The notes under the pieces were generated by a model. That model saw only the letters and a program-made list of their open reading frames with translations, was not told the origin of the DNA and ran no database searches. A stretch of 64,000 nt of DNA from Reyranella sp. CPCC 100927 (GTDB lineage Bacteria; Pseudomonadota; Alphaproteobacteria; Reyranellales; Reyranellaceae): contig NZ_VOHA01000002.1 of assembly GCF_007859315.1 (NCBI RefSeq), forward strand, positions 124,001 through 188,000, in the 5' to 3' direction. Below are positions 16,018 to 25,106 of the stretch, one piece after another. How positions within the stretch are numbered: position 1 is the first letter of the stretch; every line of letters begins with the position of its first letter. The position numbers and the translations under genes were made by a program.

Positions 16018-17073
16018 TCAGATGAACGGGTTCTTCTCGGCCATCCGGCGCTTGGCCTCGACAATGGCGCGGCTGTCGAACAGCTGGTCCTCGGGTACGG
16101 AACGCGCCAGAAGATCGGTGTTCTGGCGCCAGTAGTTCTGCTGCGCGATGATCGAGGGCAGGTTCGGCGTGCCGTCGATGGTCATGAACGTCCAGCGCGG
16201 CCGGGTCTCGTCGATGATCGGCGCGGTCAGTCCCGTCGCATCGGCGATGATCTTGAGAACCTCGGCATTGCCGGTCTTCGCGGCGTCCATGAAATCCATG
16301 TTGCCCTGCATGATCGCCATGCAGAAGCGCACCGCCGCGTTGTGGTTCGCGGTCAGGAACTTTTCGCTCGCCACCGAGCAGGCGAGCACGAAGTTCGGCG
16401 CGATTTCATCGCTCCACGTCGCGACCCGGCCGACACCCTGCTTCTGCGCGGCATAGGCTCCCGGCAGCGGCAGATTGATGATGCCGATACGGCCCTGTTT
16501 CATCAGCGGCAGGCTGACATTGGGCGACATGCCCCATTGCCACTCGAGATCGTCGGGCTTGAGTCCGGCACGCGCCAGGCCGTGCGCGTGCAGGTAATGG
16601 GCGACGCTGCCGCGCGAGGAGATGCCGATCTTCTCGCCCTTGGCATGACGGTAGCCATCAACCGAGCGGAAGCCCTTCTCCCATAACGCGTTGCTGACCA
16701 TGATCGAGTTCGAGCCCCAGCCCGGTGCCTCCCGCCCGCGTTCCATGAACATGCGCAGCCCGGCGCCCTTGGCCATCAGGTTGAACAGACCGGCGCTCAA
16801 TGTCGCCCCGGTGATATCGAGTTCGCCAGCGGCCAGCGCCGGCATCGACAGGCTGCCATCGACATGGCTAGTGGGTTCGATCGTGATGTTGAGTTTCTTG
16901 AAGTAGCCGCGTGCCTCGGCGATGAAATACGGTCCGCCCGAGATGTAGGGCGCAAATCCCATGCGGATGCGTGCCGGCGCCATGAAGTTCGATTGGGCCA
17001 ACACATAGGGCGCCGGCAGCACGGCACCCGCCGCGGCCGCGACCAGAAATCCGCGTCTCGTTCCCACCCGCAT
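16018..17073 (-). CDS. ABC transporter substrate-binding protein (NMT1/ThiY-like, Tat signal)
   Basis: A 351-aa periplasmic binding protein. The N-terminus MRVGTRRGFLVAAAAGAVLP is a twin-arginine export signal ending near VLAQ. The fold is the SsuA/THI5-like type: GFAPYISGGPYFIAEARGYFKK near the mature N-terminus, DITGATLSAGLFNLMAKGAGL, then EWQWGMSPNVSLPLMKQGRIG. It delivers ligand to the permease and ATPase downstream. In this class ligands are anions or pyrimidines; with two heterocycle-type amidohydrolases next door, a nitrogen heterocycle is a reasonable inference but unproven. ATG 17073 is the first start that exposes the signal peptide. Confidence 0.88.
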   Translation of the reverse strand: MRVGTRRGFLVAAAAGAVLPAPYVLAQSNFMAPARIRMGFAPYISGGPYFIAEARGYFKKLNITIEPTSHVDGSLSMPALAAGELDITGATLSAGLFNLMAKGAGLRMFMERGREAPGWGSNSIMVSNALWEKGFRSVDGYRHAKGEKIGISSRGSVAHYLHAHGLARAGLKPDDLEWQWGMSPNVSLPLMKQGRIGIINLPLPGAYAAQKQGVGRVATWSDEIAPNFVLACSVASEKFLTANHNAAVRFCMAIMQGNMDFMDAAKTGNAEVLKIIADATGLTAPIIDETRPRWTFMTIDGTPNLPSIIAQQNYWRQNTDLLARSVPEDQLFDSRAIVEAKRRMAEKNPFI

Positions 17074-17266
17074 CGCACGTCCCTCCCGGCAACTGTGTTT
17101 TGTTTCTGCAAACGTTTGCATCGTAGGCACCCACCCCCACGGGGTCAATCGGAGTTTCGCCGCGATCGTCGCCGACGCAGCAAACTAGTCCTTCCCTTTC
17201 CCTACAGGTCTCTCCTACGGTCTCCGTTCCAGCAGCGTCCCCCTTCTTCCCTCGGAGAGACCGTTC

Positions 17267-18163
17267 ATGCCTGTCGCCCGTGCCAATGGACTCGACATCG
17301 CCTATGAGACCGTCGGCAACCCGGACGATCCGACGATCCTGCTGGTGATGGGCCTGGGGGCGCAGCTAACCCTGTGGAATGAACAGTTCGTGTCGGCATT
17401 GGCGGGCCATGGCCTGCGTGTCGTGATGTACGACAACCGCGACGTCGGCTTGTCGACCGACTTCGGCGCCTGGGGTCCCGCCGATATCCCCGCCGCAATG
17501 GCTGCTGCCTTCACCGGCAAGCCGATCACGGCGCCCTATACGCTGACGGACATGGCGCGCGACGGACTTGGCCTCATGGACACGCTGGGCATCGCCAAGG
17601 CCCATGTGCTGGGCCTGTCGATGGGCGGCATGATCGTGCAGCTGATGGCCGGTTGGCACCCGGCGCGGGTCACATCGTTGACCGTGGTGATGTCGACCAG
17701 CGGGCGACGGGGTCTGCCGCCGGGTAAGCCGGAGGCGATGAAGGCACTGCTGACCCGACCGCAGACGAATGATCGCGACGAGATCGTGCGCCACGCGATG
17801 TCGTTGCGAAAGATCATCGGCAGCCCTGGTTACCCGCCGGAGGAAGGACGACTGCGCACCTTCGTCGAGAAGAACGTCGACCGGCGCTACTATCCGGAGG
17901 GTGTCGGCCGCCAGTATCTCGCGGTGATGGCCAGCGGCGATCGTGTCGATCTGCTCAAGACCATCAGGGTCCCCACACTCGTCATCCATGGTGCCGAGGA
18001 TCCGCTGCTGCCGGCCGACTGCGGCCGCGACGTCGCCACCCTCATCCCCGGTGCCCGCCTGGACCTGATCCCCGGCATGGGCCATGACCTGCCCGACGAA
18101 CTCGCCGAGGACCTTGCCGCGCGCGTTGCCGCGCACTGCAAGGCAGCGGCCGCGGCGGACTGA
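17267..18163 (+). CDS. alpha/beta hydrolase
   Basis: A 298-aa serine hydrolase. The oxyanion region VMGLGAQLTLWNEQFV follows the first strands. The nucleophile elbow is LGLSMGGMI (Ser about residue 119), the acid is in VIHGAEDPLLP (Asp about 247) and the histidine in IPGMGHDLPDEL (about 267). The YDNRDVGLST segment is typical of the TAP-like/haloperoxidase-like group near rifamycin and aclacinomycin esterases (RdmC-like). It is monocistronic and divergent from the ABC operon. The substrate is not predictable. Confidence 0.88.
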   Translation: MPVARANGLDIAYETVGNPDDPTILLVMGLGAQLTLWNEQFVSALAGHGLRVVMYDNRDVGLSTDFGAWGPADIPAAMAAAFTGKPITAPYTLTDMARDGLGLMDTLGIAKAHVLGLSMGGMIVQLMAGWHPARVTSLTVVMSTSGRRGLPPGKPEAMKALLTRPQTNDRDEIVRHAMSLRKIIGSPGYPPEEGRLRTFVEKNVDRRYYPEGVGRQYLAVMASGDRVDLLKTIRVPTLVIHGAEDPLLPADCGRDVATLIPGARLDLIPGMGHDLPDELAEDLAARVAAHCKAAAAAD

Positions 18164-18171
18164 GCCCTGGG

Positions 18172-18196
18172 TTCCTCCCCGCGCAGCGGGCAGGAA
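18172..18196. terminator. hairpin between convergent genes
   Basis: TTCCTCCCCGC (18172-18182), loop GCA and GCGGGCAGGAA (18186-18196) pair at 10 of 11 positions in the 36-nt gap between the alpha/beta hydrolase and the convergent helicase. It could serve both strands; there is no strong T-run. Confidence 0.5.
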
Positions 18197-18199
18197 TTG

Positions 18200-20701
18200 C
18201 TACACCCGCGTCGCCTCGGCGATCAGGTCCTGGGCTGCTTCGTCGAGCAGTTCATCGAGCGTGTCGCGGCCCATCACCTGTTCGCGGCCGATCTCCAGCA
18301 GCACCGGCACGGCCAGCGGCGAGATGCGATCGAGCCGGCGGTAGTCGATCCGCCCCTTGGCCCGGCGCAGCAGGTCGCCCAGCCGGCGGATATCGGCCAG
18401 TTGCCAGGCGGCATCCTGGCGGGTGGCGCGCAGCAGGATGTGATGGGGTTCGTGGCGGCGCAACGCATCGTAGATCAGGTCGGCACTGAACGTGACCTGC
18501 CGCCGCGACTTTTCCTGGCCCGGGAAACGCCGCTCGATCAAGCCGGCGATCACCGCGACGTTGCGGAATGATCGGCGCAGCATCGAGGACTCGTCCATCC
18601 ACGCTTCGAGATCGTCACCCAGCATGTCCTCGTCGAACAAGGCCTCGACCTGCTGCGGCCGCGCCGGCTCCAGACCCCAGATCCCCAACACGTAATCGGT
18701 GGCGACAAAACCCATGGGCTTCAGGCCCAAGCGTTCCATGCGCCGGGTCAGCAGCATGCCCAAGGTCTGGTGCGCGTTGCGGCCTTCGAAGCAGTAGGCG
18801 ACCAGGAATTGCTTCAGGCCGCGCGGGAACCCCTCGATCAACAGCCGATCGGCGCGCGGCAGGGTCGAGCGGATGCCCTGGATGCGCAGCCATTTGCGTA
18901 CATCCTCCGGCAGATCGGCGTGGCGGCCAGGGTCGGCGATGATGTCGCGCACCCTGCCGGCGAGGTAGGTACTGAGCGGCAGGCGGCCGCCGCCATAGGC
19001 GGGGATTTTGGGATCTCCGCCATCGCGCACGCGGCTCACCTCGGCGTGCAGTTGGCGCACGCCCTCGAAGCGCAGCAGTTGGCCCGAGAAGATGAACGTG
19101 TCGCCGGCGATGAGACCCTGGATGAAGGTCTCCTCGACCTCGCCCAGCACCGGGCCGCCGCGCAGCTTCACCTTCATCAACGGCTGCTCGACAATGGTGC
19201 CGACATTCATGCGGTACTGGCGCACGACGTCGGGCCGCGTCACCTCCCATTTGCCGTCGCTGCGGGGAAACAGCCGGCGCCATTTTTCGTAGGCCTGAAG
19301 CGCATAGCCGCCGGTCGCCACGAAGTCGAACGCGTCGTCGTAGTCCTGGCGCGCCAGGTCGCGAAAAGGCGCCGCCCGGCGCACCTCGTCATACAGTGCG
19401 GCACGGTCCAGCGGCGCCGAACAGGCACATCCCAGGATGTGCTGCGTCAGCGCGTCCAGACACGGCGGTCGCGGCGGATCGCCATCGAGTTCCTTGGCCG
19501 CGACGGCTTCCTGGGCAGCGATGCATTCGAGCACTTCGAAACGGTTGCCCGGCGCCAGCAGCGCCTGGCTGGCCTCATCCAGGCGGTGGTTGGCGCGGCC
19601 CACGCGCTGCAGCAGGCGGCTCACGCCCTTGGGCGCGCCGACTTGGATGACGAGGTCGATGTCGCCCCAGTCGATGCCCAGATCGAGCGAACTGGTCGCC
19701 ACCACGGCGCGCAGCCGGCCGGCGGCCATGGCCGCTTCGACCTTGCGACGCTGTTCGATCTCCAGGCTGCCATGGTGCAGCCCGATCGGCAGGTTCTCGC
19801 TGTTAAGCCGCCACAGCCCGTCGAATGTCAGCTCGGCCTGCGCGCGCGTGTTCACGAACACCAGCGTCATCCTGTGCTGGCGGATGGCGTCGTAGATGTC
19901 GGGCACCGTGTGCTGCGCCATGTGCCCGCCCCACGGAATGCGGGCATCGGGATTGAGAATCGAAATGCGCGGCCGCGCGCCGCCCTCGACCTTCACGACC
20001 TCGACGGGCGCATCGCGAAACCGGAGCCAGTCGGCGTAGAGCGGTGGATCGTCGACTGTCGCCGACAGGCCGACAAAGCGCGCCGCCGGCGCCATCGCAG
20101 CCAGCCGCGCCAAGCCCAGCGCCAGGAGATGGCCGCGCTTTGTGGTGGCGATGGCGTGCAGTTCATCGACGACGACAGTGCGCAGCCCGGAGAAGTAGTC
20201 CGCCGAATCGGGATAGGACAACAGCAGCGCCAGCGACTCGGGTGTCGTCAGCAGCATCTGGGGCGGCCGCACGCGCTGGCGCTCGCGGCGATTCTGCGGC
20301 GTGTCCCCGCTACGGGTCTCGACACGCACCTGCAGCCCCATCTCGGCGATCGGTGCCTGGAGGTTGCGATGGATATCCGTCGCCAACGCCTTCAGGGGGG
20401 AGATGTAAAGCGTATGCAGCCGCTCGACGGCTTCCCCGGTTGCCGCAAGATCGATCAGGCTCGGCAGAAACCCCGCCAGGGTCTTGCCGGCGCCGGTCGG
20501 CGCAATCAACAGCGCCGACTTCCCTTCCGCCGCCAGCCGCACCATATCCAGCTGATAGGGCCGCGGCACCCAGCCTCGAGCCACAAACCAGTCGCCGAAC
20601 CGCGCCGGCAAGGGCGTCGAAGAAAACTCAAACGCCAGCTGGTGACGGGTCGGACCGCGCCGCTCCAGCGGCGCCTTCTTCATGTCACCAGTCGACGCCA
20701 T
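18200..20701 (-). CDS. ligase-associated DEXH-box DNA helicase (Lhr-Core type)
   Basis: An 833-aa ATP-dependent 3'-5' translocase/helicase of the Lhr-Core class. Walker A APTGAGKT lies about residues 67-74, the DEXH box VVDELHAIA follows, then LVFVNTRAQAELTF, SSLDLGIDWGDIDLVIQVGAPKG and the arginine-finger motif LLQRVGRANHRLD. The winged-helix and Lhr C-terminal core fill the rest. It belongs with the exonuclease and ligase encoded divergently at 21337-24002. ATG 20701 is preferred because GGAG lies 6 nt upstream; ATG 20683 is an alternative. Its first codons lie inside the end of a RAYT gene and a REP palindrome (20638-20674), so the extreme N-terminus is probably not ancestral. Confidence 0.9.
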   Translation of the reverse strand: MASTGDMKKAPLERRGPTRHQLAFEFSSTPLPARFGDWFVARGWVPRPYQLDMVRLAAEGKSALLIAPTGAGKTLAGFLPSLIDLAATGEAVERLHTLYISPLKALATDIHRNLQAPIAEMGLQVRVETRSGDTPQNRRERQRVRPPQMLLTTPESLALLLSYPDSADYFSGLRTVVVDELHAIATTKRGHLLALGLARLAAMAPAARFVGLSATVDDPPLYADWLRFRDAPVEVVKVEGGARPRISILNPDARIPWGGHMAQHTVPDIYDAIRQHRMTLVFVNTRAQAELTFDGLWRLNSENLPIGLHHGSLEIEQRRKVEAAMAAGRLRAVVATSSLDLGIDWGDIDLVIQVGAPKGVSRLLQRVGRANHRLDEASQALLAPGNRFEVLECIAAQEAVAAKELDGDPPRPPCLDALTQHILGCACSAPLDRAALYDEVRRAAPFRDLARQDYDDAFDFVATGGYALQAYEKWRRLFPRSDGKWEVTRPDVVRQYRMNVGTIVEQPLMKVKLRGGPVLGEVEETFIQGLIAGDTFIFSGQLLRFEGVRQLHAEVSRVRDGGDPKIPAYGGGRLPLSTYLAGRVRDIIADPGRHADLPEDVRKWLRIQGIRSTLPRADRLLIEGFPRGLKQFLVAYCFEGRNAHQTLGMLLTRRMERLGLKPMGFVATDYVLGIWGLEPARPQQVEALFDEDMLGDDLEAWMDESSMLRRSFRNVAVIAGLIERRFPGQEKSRRQVTFSADLIYDALRRHEPHHILLRATRQDAAWQLADIRRLGDLLRRAKGRIDYRRLDRISPLAVPVLLEIGREQVMGRDTLDELLDEAAQDLIAEATRV
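20638..20674 (-). repeat. REP element, left copy (inside helicase 5' end)
   Basis: A 37-nt palindrome-bearing unit (core GCGCCGCT/AGCGGCGC) that matches the reverse complement of 21284-21320 at 36 of 37 positions. It encodes about residues 10-22 of the helicase and flanks the RAYT transposase on its downstream side. Confidence 0.85.
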
Positions 20702-21241
20702 GCCGAACTCCAGCGCCAATCAACCTTGTCTTCGACCAGCTTGGCCTTCACCGGGTTTTCCTCAATGTAGGTGAGGGCTGTCTGATGATGCCCCTCATCT
20801 CGAATGAAGCGATCAAAATAGTCTACATGCCAGAAGGGACCGTTGCGCTTGAGATGTCGGTTGGCCATCCGGGCCACGTACTGTTTCCATGAAGCAACGA
20901 CCGCACCCAATCCATGGCCATTGAGTGTTTCAACCATGACATGAACGTGATTTGGCATGATGCACCAGGCTAGCAAGCGGTAACGTTGACTGTCGAAATG
21001 GAGCAGCGCGACCTCCATCAATCCCGCCACGACAGGATCGCGCAACCAACACGCACCAATGCCCCGATCCCCGATCCAGTAATATCTCGAATCTGCTCGT
21101 GCCTTCCGGATCATTCAGAACCTGTTTTGCGACATGCGCGGGCAAACTGTCTGCAAGCCTGAAGGTTACAGTCTGGACAAGCCGCGGTGTGTCATAGTGC
21201 GGAAGATACCCGCGCGAATGCCATCCTTTTGGTTCGCTCAT
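20680..21241 (-). pseudogene. REP-associated tyrosine transposase (RAYT), frameshifted
   Basis: A Y1/IS200-like HUH single-strand transposase domesticated for REP mobilisation. The N-terminal part (MSEPKGWHSRGYLPHYDTP, then VTFRLADSLP) reads in one frame from 21241. The rest continues in another frame from about 21115: GIGACWLRDP, the HUH motif MPNHVHV, GPFWHVDYFDRFIRDE, and the tyrosine in YIEENPVKA. The switch lies near 21110-21125, where the frames overlap at CTGAATGATC; a one-base change restores the family-length protein of about 187 aa. Catalytic residues are intact, so the frameshift is recent or a sequencing error. Two inverted REP copies flank it, as expected for this family. Confidence 0.85.
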
Positions 21242-21283
21242 TGCGCCATTTTAGGCGCAGCCTAGATTACATTGAAGAGAAGA

Positions 21284-21320
21284 GCGCCGCTGGAGCGGCG
21301 CGGTCCGACCCTTCACCAGC
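21284..21320 (+). repeat. REP element, right copy
   Basis: A 37-nt unit, inverted relative to 20638-20674, with 36 of 37 positions identical. It lies between the RAYT start and the exonuclease start (21337). Its stem is GCGCCGCT/AGCGGCGC with a 2-3-nt loop. Confidence 0.85.
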
Positions 21321-21336
21321 CAGGACGCGATCTCGG

Positions 21337-22389
21337 ATGAACGCCTCGCCTTCTCCCAACGATCCGCGGTCGTGGCTCACCACCACGCCGAAGGGGTTGT
21401 ATTGCGTGCCGGGTGGGTTTTTCGTCGATCCGGCGTGGCCTGTCGAGAAGGCGGTGGTCACGCATGGTCATGGCGATCACGCGCGGCCAGGCCATGGATC
21501 CGTGCTGGCGACGCTGGAGACGATCGAGATCATCAAGGTGCGCCTGGGCGCCGAGTCGATCGGCAGCCTGCAGGGCGTGCGCTACGGCGAGACAACGCGC
21601 ATCGGCGAAGTCGATGTGCGGCTGGTGCCAGCCGGCCACATCCTGGGCAGCGCCCAGGTCGTCCTCGACTGGCGCGGCGCGCGTATCGTCGTGTCGGGCG
21701 ACTTCAAGCGCCGGTCAGATCCGACATGCCCGCCGTTCGAGCCGGTGCCGTGCGATGTCTTCGTCACCGAGGCGACGTTCGCGTTGCCGGTCTTTCGCCA
21801 CCCGCCCGACCAACAGGAGATCGCGCGGCTGCTGGGCTCGCTGCGGACGTTTCCGGATCGCACGCATCTCGTCGGCGTCTACGCGCTGGGCAAGTGCCAG
21901 CGTATCATCCGCCTGCTGCGCGCCGCCGGCTACGACCGCCGCATCTGGCTGCATGGCGGACTGATGTCGATGTGCGAACTCTATCAGCGCCACGGCATCG
22001 ACTTCGGCGATATCGCCGCCGTCAATGATGCCGGACCGATACGGCGCAACGATCTCTTCCAGCACGAGACGTTCAAGAACGCCATCGTGCTCTGCCCGCC
22101 GTCAGCTCTGGCCGATCGCTGGACGCGGCGCTTCTCCGAGCCTTTGCCCGTGGCCGCATCCGGCTGGATGCGCGTGCGCGCCCGGGCGCGCCAGCGGGGC
22201 GTCGAGCTGCCGTTGGTGATCTCCGACCACGCCGACTGGGACGAGTTGCTGCAGACCGTGCGGGACGTGCAGCCCAAGATGGTCTGGGTGACGCATGGCC
22301 GCGAGGATGCGCTGGTGCACCAGGTCCAGGCGATGGGCGTGGGCGCCGAAGCGCTGCATCTCGCCGGCCGCGACGAGGAAGAGAGCTGA
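21337..22389 (+). CDS. ligase-associated MBL-fold DNA exonuclease (Exo)
   Basis: A 350-aa metallo-beta-lactamase/beta-CASP nuclease of the SNM1/CPSF-like class. The metal-binding motif THGHGDHA (His43, His45, Asp47, His48) is followed by VPAGHILGSAQV (motif III His), VVSGDFKRR (motif IV Asp), VGVYALGKCQRI and the final VISDHADWDEL. The family partners a DNA ligase and the Lhr-Core helicase in a bacterial repair cassette. The stop overlaps the ligase start by one base (TGATG), so the two are coupled. ATG 21337 is chosen for family length; the open frame runs further upstream through the REP. Confidence 0.9.
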   Translation: MNASPSPNDPRSWLTTTPKGLYCVPGGFFVDPAWPVEKAVVTHGHGDHARPGHGSVLATLETIEIIKVRLGAESIGSLQGVRYGETTRIGEVDVRLVPAGHILGSAQVVLDWRGARIVVSGDFKRRSDPTCPPFEPVPCDVFVTEATFALPVFRHPPDQQEIARLLGSLRTFPDRTHLVGVYALGKCQRIIRLLRAAGYDRRIWLHGGLMSMCELYQRHGIDFGDIAAVNDAGPIRRNDLFQHETFKNAIVLCPPSALADRWTRRFSEPLPVAASGWMRVRARARQRGVELPLVISDHADWDELLQTVRDVQPKMVWVTHGREDALVHQVQAMGVGAEALHLAGRDEEES

Positions 22390-24002
22390 TGCAGCGCTTC
22401 GCCGAGCTGCTGGATTCGCTCGCCTTCCAGCCTGCCCGCAACGGCAAGCTGCGGCTGATGACCGACTACATGCGCAGCGCGCCCGACCCGGATCGCGGCT
22501 ATGCCTTGGCGGCACTCACCGGCACGCTGGAGTTGCCCAACGCCAAGCCGGCGCTGTTGCGCGAATTCGGCACCCAGCGCCTGGGCGAGACGCTGTTCAT
22601 GCTGAGCTACGACTATGTCGGCGACCTCGCCGAAACGCTGGCGCTGATCTGGGAGCCGGCGGACAAGGTCGGCGTCGGACACAACCGGCCACCGCCGTCG
22701 CTGTCGGAGGTCGTCGAGACCCTGCGCCAGGCCAGCAAGCGCGAAACACCCCAGTTGCTCGAGCGCTGGCTCGATGCGCTGGATGCCACGGGCCGCTGGG
22801 CCCTGCTCAAGCTGGTGACCGGTGCGCTGCGCGTCGGCGTCTCGGCGCGGCTGGCCAAACAGGCTGCCGCCGACCTCGGCAAGGTCGAGATCGACGTGGT
22901 CGAGGAGGTCTGGCACACGCTGGAGCCACCCTACCAGGCGCTGTTCGACTGGCTCGAGGGCCGCACACCACGACCGGACCCGGGCAACGCGCCGGTCTTC
23001 CGGCCGGTCATGCTCGCTACCGCGCTGGAAGACTCCGACATCGGCGGCCTCGATCCTCAGGCCTACCGCGCCGAATGGAAGTGGGATGGCATCCGGGTCC
23101 AGCTCGTCGCGGGACCAGGCTACCGGCGCATGTTCTCGCGCGCCGCCGATGAGGCCGCGTCGGCGTTTCCCGACATTGTCGAGGCCATGGACTTCAACGC
23201 CGTCCTGGATGGCGAGTTGCTGGTGGCGCATCCCGTCGACGACGGTGGTGTGCGCGTGGCCCCCTTCAACGACCTGCAGCAGCGCCTGAATCGCAAGCAG
23301 ACCACCGCCAAGCTCATGCAGGAGCACCCGGCGCATGTCCGCCTCTACGACGCCCTGATGATCGACGGTGAGGACCTGCGTGCGCTGCCGTTCGACGACC
23401 GTCGCGCCCGCCTCGAGGCCTGGTACGCCGCGCGCCCGCGGCCGCGGCTCGACCTGTCGCCGCTGGTGCCTTTCGACTCCTGGGACGAGCTTGCCGCCAT
23501 TCGCGCCGGCACGCGCGAAGCCGGCATCGAAGGGCTGATGCTCAAGCGTCGTGACAGCCCTTATGCCGCCGGCCGCCCCAAAGGCCCGTGGTTCAAATGG
23601 AAACGCTCGGCGCTCACCGTGGATTGCGTGTTGATGTATGCCCAGCGCGGACACGGCAAGCGCAGCTCGTTCTACTCCGACTACACGTTCGGCTGCTGGC
23701 GTCCCACCGAGGGCGGCGCGCCGGAGTTGGTGCCGGTGGGCAAGGCCTATTTCGGCTTCACGGACGCCGAACTGATGAAGCTCGACAAATGGGTGCGTGA
23801 CCACACCACCAACCGCTTCGGCCCGGTCCGCGAGGTCGCGCCCGGCCTGGTTCTGGAGATCGCCTTCGACAGCGTCCACCGTTCGACCCGCCACAAATCC
23901 GGCGTCGCCATGCGCTTCCCACGCGTGCATCGCATCCGCTGGGACAAGCCGCCGGCCGAAGCCGATGCACTGGCGACCCTGGAGCGGATGATCGTGGATT
24001 GA
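22389..24002 (+). CDS. ATP-dependent DNA ligase (LigB/LigC-like, repair-cluster type)
   Basis: A 537-aa three-domain ligase that seals nicks via a lysine-AMP intermediate. The N-terminal DNA-binding domain spans about 1-200. The adenylation domain starts with motif [11 protein letters not shown] (nucleophile Lys231), then DGELL (motif III), [16 protein letters not shown] (motif IV) and GPWFKWKRS (motif V). The OB-fold domain occupies the C-terminus ([21 protein letters not shown]). It is the ligase of the Lhr/Exo/Lig repair set and is translationally coupled to the exonuclease. It lacks the primase and nuclease domains of LigD, so it is not the core NHEJ ligase. Confidence 0.92.
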   Translation: MQRFAELLDSLAFQPARNGKLRLMTDYMRSAPDPDRGYALAALTGTLELPNAKPALLREFGTQRLGETLFMLSYDYVGDLAETLALIWEPADKVGVGHNRPPPSLSEVVETLRQASKRETPQLLERWLDALDATGRWALLKLVTGALRVGVSARLAKQAAADLGKVEIDVVEEVWHTLEPPYQALFDWLEGRTPRPDPGNAPVFRPVMLATALEDSDIGGLDPQAYRAEWKWDGIRVQLVAGPGYRRMFSRAADEAASAFPDIVEAMDFNAVLDGELLVAHPVDDGGVRVAPFNDLQQRLNRKQTTAKLMQEHPAHVRLYDALMIDGEDLRALPFDDRRARLEAWYAARPRPRLDLSPLVPFDSWDELAAIRAGTREAGIEGLMLKRRDSPYAAGRPKGPWFKWKRSALTVDCVLMYAQRGHGKRSSFYSDYTFGCWRPTEGGAPELVPVGKAYFGFTDAELMKLDKWVRDHTTNRFGPVREVAPGLVLEIAFDSVHRSTRHKSGVAMRFPRVHRIRWDKPPAEADALATLERMIVD

Positions 24003-24036
24003 ACCCTTCTCCCCGCTCCGCGGGGCGTGGAGGGTT
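24002..24036 (+). terminator. hairpin after the DNA ligase gene
   Basis: AACCCT (24002-24007) pairs with AGGGTT (24031-24036) around an inner CCCCGC/GCGGGG hairpin; TTCTG follows. It is a plausible terminator for the exo-lig operon. Confidence 0.45.
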
Positions 24037-24105
24037 TCTGAGGGGTCCAATTCCGCGTCCATTTTGGGGTCGAAACCCGGCCATTCCCGACCTACATTGT
24101 CGGAC

Positions 24106-25098
24106 ATGATCGACCCGTTCGGCCGTTCCATCTCATACCTGCGCGTCTCGGTGACGGACCGCTGCGACTTCCGCTGTGTCTACTGCATGGCGGAGGACAT
24201 GACCTTCCTGCCCAAGGCCGAGCTGTTGACCCTGGAAGAGCTGGAGCGCGTCTGCGCTGCCTTCATCGGATTGGGCGTCAAGAAGCTGCGGCTGACCGGC
24301 GGCGAGCCGCTGGTGCGCAAGAACGTGATGTCGCTGGTCCGGGGACTTGCCGGCTACCTCGACGGCGGCGGGCTGGAGGAGCTGACGCTCACCACCAACG
24401 GCAGCCAGCTCGCCAAGCACGCCGACGAGCTGGCGCGGCTGGGCGTCAAGCGCATCAACGTCTCGATCGATACCCTGGACGCCGGCAAGTTCCGCGACCT
24501 CACCCGCTGGGGCGACCTGGCGCAGGTCATGCGCGGGATCGATGCCGCCCAGCAAGCCGGCCTGCACATCAAGATCAACGCCGTGGCGCTGAAGGGCGTC
24601 AATGACGGCGAGTTCGACGACCTGATCCGCTGGTGCCACGGGCGCGGCATGGACATGACCCTGATCGAGGTCATGCCGATGGGCGAGATCGGCACGGCAA
24701 CCCGGCTCGATCAGTATCTGCCCTTGTCGATGGTGCGCATCGATCTGGCGCGACGCTGGACGCTGACCGACCTCGACGACAACACCGGCGGCCCGGCGCG
24801 CTATGTACGGGTCGAGGAGACCGGTGGCCGGCTCGGCTTCATCACGCCGCTGACCCACAATTTCTGCGAAGCGTGCAATCGAGTGCGGCTGACCTGCACC
24901 GGCACGCTCTACATGTGCCTGGGCCAGGAGGACGCTGCCGACCTGCGCGCCCCGCTGCGCCAGAGCGAGAGCGATGAACCGCTGATCGCCGCCATCCACG
25001 AGGCCATCGGCCGCAAGCCCAAGGGGCACGATTTCGTGATCGACCGCCGCCACAAGCGGCCGGCGGTGCCACGCCACATGAGCGTCACCGGCGGCTGA
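24106..25098 (+). CDS. moaA: GTP 3',8-cyclase MoaA
   Basis: A 330-aa radical SAM enzyme for the first step of molybdenum cofactor synthesis: GTP to 3',8-cH2-GTP. The N-terminal 4Fe-4S motif CDFRCVYC and the GGEPL SAM-binding segment ([10 protein letters not shown]) are present. The C-terminal 4Fe-4S cluster, which contacts GTP, has cysteines in [19 protein letters not shown]. The very C-terminal GG that moaA needs is seen as SVTGG. ATG 24106 is preferred; the open frame extends to 24064. It supplies Moco for enzymes such as the molybdenum hydroxylase subunit at 29047-31293. A small conserved gene follows after 8 nt. Confidence 0.95.
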   Translation: MIDPFGRSISYLRVSVTDRCDFRCVYCMAEDMTFLPKAELLTLEELERVCAAFIGLGVKKLRLTGGEPLVRKNVMSLVRGLAGYLDGGGLEELTLTTNGSQLAKHADELARLGVKRINVSIDTLDAGKFRDLTRWGDLAQVMRGIDAAQQAGLHIKINAVALKGVNDGEFDDLIRWCHGRGMDMTLIEVMPMGEIGTATRLDQYLPLSMVRIDLARRWTLTDLDDNTGGPARYVRVEETGGRLGFITPLTHNFCEACNRVRLTCTGTLYMCLGQEDAADLRAPLRQSESDEPLIAAIHEAIGRKPKGHDFVIDRRHKRPAVPRHMSVTGG

Positions 25099-25106
25099 CC
25101 GGCGGC

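Noticed and set aside
18770-20770. 666-aa open frame on the plus strand
   Set aside because: It runs antisense to the helicase, whose motifs are fully intact. Long antisense frames are common in such GC-rich DNA; the protein is Arg/Gln/His-rich without motifs.
21984-24131. 715-aa open frame on the minus strand
   Set aside because: Antisense to the exonuclease and ligase, which have complete catalytic motifs; no family features.
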